From positions 48,427 to 112,426 of the forward strand of contig NZ_BNBD01000017.1 in assembly GCF_014654785.1 (NCBI RefSeq): 64,000 nt of DNA, written 5' to 3'. The notes below the pieces were generated by a model. It had not been told where the DNA came from. It searched no databases and saw only the letters and a list, made by a program, of their open reading frames with translations. The position numbers and the translations under genes are program-made. Origin of the DNA: Streptomyces mashuensis. GTDB lineage: Bacteria; Actinomycetota; Actinomycetes; Streptomycetales; Streptomycetaceae. This document shows positions 60,231-64,000 of the stretch, in pieces. How positions within the stretch are numbered: the stretch's first letter is position 1; the number at the start of each line of letters is the position of its first letter.

Positions 60231-60863
60231 TTACAGCCAGCCCTTGTCGCGGGCGATCCGCACCGCCTCGGCGCGGTTGCGGGCGCCCGTCTTCTGGATC
60301 GCGGTCGACAGGTAATTACGGACGGTGCCCGGCGAGAGGTGCAGCGCCTTGGCCAGCTCGGCGTTGGTCGAGCCGTCCGCCGAGGCGGACAGGACGGCGC
60401 GCTCCCGGTCGGTGAGCGGGTTCGCGCCCTCGGCCAGGGCCGCCGCCGCCAGCATCGGGTCGATGACCCGCTCGCCGCGCAGCACCCGCCGCACCGCGTC
60501 CGCCAGCTGGGCCGCCGGCGCGTCCTTCACCAGGAACGCGTCCGCGCCCGACTCCATGGCCCGGCGCAGATAGCCGGGGCGGCCGAAGGTCGTGAGGATG
60601 ACGACCTTCAGGCCCGGCACCTGGCGGCGCAGCAGCCCCGCCGCGTCCAGCCCCGTCATGCCCGGCATCTCGATGTCCAGCAGGGCCACGTCGACGGGCG
60701 TGCGCAGGGCCGCCGCCACCACCTCGTCGCCGCGCGCGACCTGTTCGACGACCTCGATGTCGTCCTCCAGCCCCAGGAGCGCGGCCAGCGCTTCCCGGAC
60801 CATGGACTGGTCCTCGGCAAGGAGGACCCGGATGGCGGCGTTTCCCGTCTGAGCAGCAGTCAC
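60231..60863 (-). CDS. NarL/LuxR-family response regulator
   Basis: A 210-residue DNA-binding response regulator. Receiver domain: AEDQSMVREALAALLGLE, the phosphoacceptor aspartate 63 in VALLDIEMPGMTG, the conserved lysine in FLVKDAPAAQL. The LuxR helix-turn-helix (LTDRERAVLSASADGSTNAE, SPGTVRNYLSTAIQKTGARN) follows. The GTG start overlaps the kinase stop (GTGA). Distal gene of an operon with kinase and ABC exporter genes. It probably regulates that operon. Confidence 0.95.
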   Translation of the reverse strand: MTAAQTGNAAIRVLLAEDQSMVREALAALLGLEDDIEVVEQVARGDEVVAAALRTPVDVALLDIEMPGMTGLDAAGLLRRQVPGLKVVILTTFGRPGYLRRAMESGADAFLVKDAPAAQLADAVRRVLRGERVIDPMLAAAALAEGANPLTDRERAVLSASADGSTNAELAKALHLSPGTVRNYLSTAIQKTGARNRAEAVRIARDKGWL

Positions 60864-62086
60864 ATCGACAGGGTAGGCGCCTCCGGCTCGGCCCGTTGCG
60901 CCAGCGGTACGTAGGCCCGCAGGCGGAAGCCGCCGCGCGGCGCCGGCCCCGTCTCCAGCCGGCCGCCGGTCAGCGCCAGGCGCTCCTGGAGACCGGTGAG
61001 ACCGTTGCCGGGCGAGCCGGAGGGGCCGCGCCCGTCGTCGCTGACGGTCAGGCAGAGTTCGTCGCCGGCCTCCGTCAGCGTCACCTCGCAGCGCCGGGCG
61101 CCGCTGTGCCGTACGACGTTGGTGACCGCCTCGCGCAGCGCCCAGGCCAGGGCGCCCTCCGCGTCGGGCGAGACGCCGGGGCGGGCGGTGGTGTGGGCGA
61201 GGTCGCCGACGATGCCGGCCGCGGTCAGCGCGGTGCGGGCACCGGCGACCTCGGCGTCCAGGGTGGGGCGGCGGAAGCCGCTGACCGCCTCGCGGACGTC
61301 CACCAGCGCCTGGCGGCTCACCCGCTCGATGTCGGCGACCTGCTGTGCGGCCTGCTCGGGCTTGTCCGGCAGCATCCGCCCGGCGAGCTCGCTCTTGAGC
61401 GTGATGAGCGACAGCGAGTGCCCGAGCAGGTCGTGCAGGTCGCGGGCGAGCCGCAGCCGCTCCTCGTTCGCGGCGAGGTGCGCCACGGTGGCCCGGGCCT
61501 CGCGCAGGGCGCGCGAGGTCCGGGCCATCTGGCGGATGCCCACCATGGCGAAGCCGCCCAGCATCGACGGGACGACCAGCTCCGCGGCGAGCGCGTGCCA
61601 GGCGCCCGGAATGGCCGCTCCCGTTGCCGCCAACACCCCCGTGGTCAGCGGAATCGCGAACCGGGCCAGCTTCGCGGGCAGCACCGCGCCGCAGGAGACG
61701 CTCACGTAGACGAACAGCACCAGCCACGCCTTGCCGAGCCCCAGCGCCAGGCCCACGGCCATCGCCATCAGCGCGGCCAGCATGGCCAGCACCCGCAGCC
61801 GCTCCAGCGGGAGCGACGTGTGCTGGAAGATGAGGACGAGGTAGACGGCGACGAACGACGCCAGGCCGGCGGCGCCCACCAGGGTGCCGGGCCACTCGTG
61901 GTGCCCGCCGAAAATGTCCTCCACCGGCGACGCCAGATAGGCCATCCAGATGCCGATCCAGACCAGCTTGGTCATCGCCTGGCGGACGTTCTCCGGCCGC
62001 TCGCCGATGCGCGGATCCTCGGCCGAGACCTCGTCCCTCGCCTCCATGACCGCCCGCCACAGGCGGTGGCCCACACGTCCGGCCAT
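60860..62086 (-). CDS. Sensor histidine kinase, NarL-type (DesK-like)
   Basis: A 408-residue kinase with about five membrane helices (about 40-185) and no separate sensor domain, as in DesK-type kinases that read membrane state. The phosphorylation motif is LRLARDLHDLLGHSLSL with His218. The HATPase region has LREAVTNVVRHSGARR and VSDDGRGPSGSPGNGLTGLQ. Overlaps the response-regulator gene. Upstream are the ABC permease and ATPase genes, so the four form a classic three-component efflux module. Confidence 0.94.
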   Translation of the reverse strand: MAGRVGHRLWRAVMEARDEVSAEDPRIGERPENVRQAMTKLVWIGIWMAYLASPVEDIFGGHHEWPGTLVGAAGLASFVAVYLVLIFQHTSLPLERLRVLAMLAALMAMAVGLALGLGKAWLVLFVYVSVSCGAVLPAKLARFAIPLTTGVLAATGAAIPGAWHALAAELVVPSMLGGFAMVGIRQMARTSRALREARATVAHLAANEERLRLARDLHDLLGHSLSLITLKSELAGRMLPDKPEQAAQQVADIERVSRQALVDVREAVSGFRRPTLDAEVAGARTALTAAGIVGDLAHTTARPGVSPDAEGALAWALREAVTNVVRHSGARRCEVTLTEAGDELCLTVSDDGRGPSGSPGNGLTGLQERLALTGGRLETGPAPRGGFRLRAYVPLAQRAEPEAPTLSM

Positions 62087-62137
62087 GACCGCGTCCTCGC
62101 CCTTCTCTCTTTCTCTGCCGTCGTCCGAGATCTTCCC

Positions 62138-62878
62138 TTACGCCTTGCGGGTGTCCTTGCGGTACAGCCAGGCGGCGGCACCGGCGAACAGCACCAGGTA
62201 GACGACGAGCAGGGTGACGTCCTTGCCGTGCGGCGCGTCCCCGACCTCGATGGCCTGGCCCAGCGCCGCGTAGGCGTGGGTCGGCGTGTAGTCGGCGATC
62301 TTCTGGAGCCACGACGGGAAGCCGGTGGTGGGCATCCACAGGCCGCCCAGGATGGACAGCGCGAAGTAGATGATGAAGGTCACCGGGCGGACGGCGTCAC
62401 CCATGACGAGGTAGCCGATGGCCACGCCGAGCGCCGCGAAGACGATGCTGCCCGCCCAGATGCAGCCGGTGAGGGCGCCCCACTGCCACGCGTCGAGACG
62501 GACGTGCTTCACGGCCGCGGCGACGGCGAACACCACGAGGATGGACGGCAGGGACACCACGGCGGCCGAGGCGACCTTGGCGGCCACGTAGCCGCGGCCG
62601 GGCAGCGCTGTCAGGCGCAGCTGCCGCACCCAGCCCTTCTCCCGCTCCTTGGCTATGCGCTCGCTGTTGCCGACGAGGACGGCGGTGATCGCGCCGAAGG
62701 AGGCCATGGAGACCATCATCAGCATCGGCAGCGTCAGGTCGCTGCCGTCGACGAGCTTCTTCTCGCTCGCCCCGCCCGCGATGATCAGGTAGAGCAGCGC
62801 CGGGTACAGCACCGAGAAGAACATGAACTTCTTGTTCCGCAGGGTGCGGGTGATCTCCAGCTTGACCAGCGTGTTCAT
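62138..62878 (-). CDS. ABC-2 type transporter permease
   Basis: A 246-residue membrane subunit with six helices: KFMFFSVLYPALLYLIIAGG, TLPMLMMVSMASFGAITAVL, SLPSILVVFAVAAAVKHV and later ones. Related to DrrB/NodJ-type exporters of lipids or drugs. The first codon overlaps the ATPase stop (ATGA); a 51-base gap separates it from the kinase gene. Confidence 0.92.
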   Translation of the reverse strand: MNTLVKLEITRTLRNKKFMFFSVLYPALLYLIIAGGASEKKLVDGSDLTLPMLMMVSMASFGAITAVLVGNSERIAKEREKGWVRQLRLTALPGRGYVAAKVASAAVVSLPSILVVFAVAAAVKHVRLDAWQWGALTGCIWAGSIVFAALGVAIGYLVMGDAVRPVTFIIYFALSILGGLWMPTTGFPSWLQKIADYTPTHAYAALGQAIEVGDAPHGKDVTLLVVYLVLFAGAAAWLYRKDTRKA

Positions 62879-63828
62879 CGGGACGCCTCCTCGGCGTTCG
62901 CGGCGTCGTTGATGGCGAGGAAGGCCTGCTCCAGGCCGAGGCCCGCGACCTCCAGGTTGCGCGGGTAGAAGCCCATCCCGTACAGGGCGTGCACGGTGGC
63001 GTCGGCGTCCTGCGACTGGATGCGCACGGTCCGGCCGCTCACCTCCAGCGAGATCACGAACGGCAGCTCGCGCAGCGCGCCCTCGCCGGCCGGCTGGTCC
63101 AGGTCGAAGACGATGCGCCGGCCACCGGCCCGCGCCTTGATCTCCGCGGCGGAGCCGTCCGCGAGGACCCGGCCCTGGCGCAGCACGACCACGCGGTCGG
63201 CGATCGCGTCGGCCTCCTCCAGGTAGTGCGTGGCGAACAGGACCGTACGGCCCTGGCGGGTCTGCTCCCGCATCACGCTCCAGAACGCCTGGCGGGCCGA
63301 GACGTCCATGCCGGTGGTGGGCTCGTCGAGGACGATGAGGTCGTTGGCGCCGGCCGTGGCGAGCGCGAACCGCACGCGCTGCTCCTGGCCGCCGGAGAGC
63401 TTGTTGACCATGCGGTCGGCGATGCCGGTGAGGTCGGCGGCGGCCAGCACCTCGTCGACGGGGAGCGAGCGCGGGTGCAGGTCGCAGGCGAGCTTCACCA
63501 GCTCCCGGACCTTCACCTCCTCCATCAGCCCGCCGGACTGCAGCATCGCGCCGACCCGGCCCTGCTCGATGGCCTGGCGGGGCGTCGTGCCGAACAGCTC
63601 GACGCGGCCGCTGTCGGGCTGGCGCAGCCCCAGCAGCAGGTCGAGGGTCGAGGACTTGCCGGCACCGTTGGGGCCCAGGAGGGCGACGGTCTCGCCGGCG
63701 TGGAGGTCGAGATTGAGGCCGGAGACGGCACGGACGGTGCCGTAGCTCTTGCTGACGTCGGTGAAGCTGACCACGGGGGCGCCGGTCAGGCGCCCGTCCC
63801 CCGTGTACACGCTCGCAGTAGTGGTCAT
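62875..63828 (-). CDS. ABC transporter ATP-binding protein (DrrA-like)
   Basis: ATPase of the exporter, about 317 residues. Walker A is GPNGAGKSS, the signature LSGGQEQRVRFA, Walker B LIVLDEPTTGMD, and the H-loop FATHYLEEAD. The C-terminal third (RIVFDLDQPAGEGALRELPF, LGLEQAFLAI) is the DrrA/CcmA-type extension. The ATG at 63828 is chosen by the family N-terminus (TTTASV); the ATG at 63837 is in frame. No strong ribosome site is present. An inverted repeat in the promoter region may be the operator. Confidence 0.93.
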   Translation of the reverse strand: MTTTASVYTGDGRLTGAPVVSFTDVSKSYGTVRAVSGLNLDLHAGETVALLGPNGAGKSSTLDLLLGLRQPDSGRVELFGTTPRQAIEQGRVGAMLQSGGLMEEVKVRELVKLACDLHPRSLPVDEVLAAADLTGIADRMVNKLSGGQEQRVRFALATAGANDLIVLDEPTTGMDVSARQAFWSVMREQTRQGRTVLFATHYLEEADAIADRVVVLRQGRVLADGSAAEIKARAGGRRIVFDLDQPAGEGALRELPFVISLEVSGRTVRIQSQDADATVHALYGMGFYPRNLEVAGLGLEQAFLAINDAANAEEASR

Positions 63829-63888
63829 GACGACCATGGTGTCCGAGCGCCCGGTGCGGGAGGCAGTGCCGGACGTCGTGACATCCCC

Positions 63889-63902
63889 ATGACAGATGTC
63901 AT
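63889..63902. promoter_or_regulatory. Palindromic operator candidate upstream of the ABC/two-component operon
   Basis: ATGACAGATGTCAT is a perfect 6-2-6 palindrome. A further TGACAT lies 5 bases to the left, so three half-sites occur within about 25 bases. It lies 60 bases before the ATPase gene start and is the natural binding place for the operon's NarL-type regulator, whose relatives (DesR type) favour TCAT/ATGA half-sites. Confidence 0.5.
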
Positions 63903-63969
63903 GGTCTCCGAGCTGCGGAAACGGCCCCCGCGCCGGGGTGGGACGCTGTTGGCGAATTCGGGGGTTCGC

Positions 63970-64000
63970 GTGACGTCGGCCTTCAAGACCCGGTTGTGGT
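63970..64000 (+). CDS. Possible start of a rightward gene, truncated by the window end
   Basis: GTG at 63970 opens VTSAFKTRLW with GGGGG a few bases upstream. Only ten codons remain, so no family can be assigned and the call is weak. Confidence 0.25.
   Translation, partial: MTSAFKTRLW

Noticed and set aside
60231..62339. A 702-codon frame ending in the response regulator
   Set aside because: Its N-terminal two thirds are out of frame with the histidine kinase; only the part from 60863 is real.

Overview
The window is a stretch of the chromosome of a streptomycete, or a very close relative. Evidence: very high G+C with strong third-position G/C bias; GTG starts and occasional TTG starts; many ATGA/GTGA stop-start overlaps; and marker families of the actinobacterial core (MoeZ, DUF3152, DUF3107, DUF3117, the sigma factor/anti-sigma/HtrA/TatB set, FolP2-like DHPS, DapC-FdxA). 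No rRNA, tRNA, insertion sequence, CRISPR array or phage gene was seen. Gene density is about 90 percent.

Layout. (1) 1-10.6 kb: the tip of an MGMT-family gene; a large membrane protein with a degenerate kinase-like middle and a flippase-like end; a molybdate uptake operon (Mop-domain regulator, ModA, fused ModBC); two paralogous secreted tripeptidyl-aminopeptidase-type hydrolases around a hypothetical membrane-anchored protein. (2) 10.7-22.5 kb, all minus strand: moeZ; a four-gene carbohydrate cluster (spherulin-4/GH135-like protein, NAD-dependent epimerase, membrane protein, DUF3492/PelF-like glycosyltransferase); and a dipeptide-type ABC transporter preceded by a small Cys-Arg-ending leader ORF and a cluster of GTCTC/GAGAC boxes. 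(3) 22.5-31 kb: DUF3152, alpha/beta hydrolase, small acidic protein, TetR, DUF3107, ferritin-like protein and a DEAD-box helicase with a long leader and a highly repetitive basic tail. (4) 31-44 kb: hydrolase, VOC protein, MarC, PHP phosphoesterase, DUF6758, SUFU-domain protein, CorA with a long 5' leader, EamA transporter, lipoprotein, MgtE-N/CBS protein, DUF1003 protein and Mrp. (5) 44-49.7 kb: TatB, HtrA-like protease, anti-sigma factor, ECF sigma factor, divergent O-methyltransferase, DUF3117. (6) 50-64 kb: enoyl-CoA hydratase, TagA, DivIVA-like protein, FolP2-like protein, LOG, DapE, DapC, FdxA, GNAT, SirB1-like protein, and an ABC exporter/histidine kinase/response regulator operon.

Functional themes: molybdenum supply (uptake beside MoeZ), divalent metals (CorA, MgtE-N/CBS), envelope stress (sigma factor, zinc anti-sigma, HtrA, TatB), lysine/diaminopimelate synthesis (DapE, DapC), and an uncharacterised polysaccharide cluster. 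From memory, much of the gene order matches two separate Mycobacterium tuberculosis blocks (about Rv3204-Rv3211 and Rv1177-Rv1239c), so the blocks between conserved genes, especially 11.9-22.5 kb, stand out as lineage-specific inserts. The two most interesting candidates are the galactosaminogalactan/Pel-like gene set at 11.9-16.5 kb and the leader-ORF-controlled peptide ABC transporter next to it.
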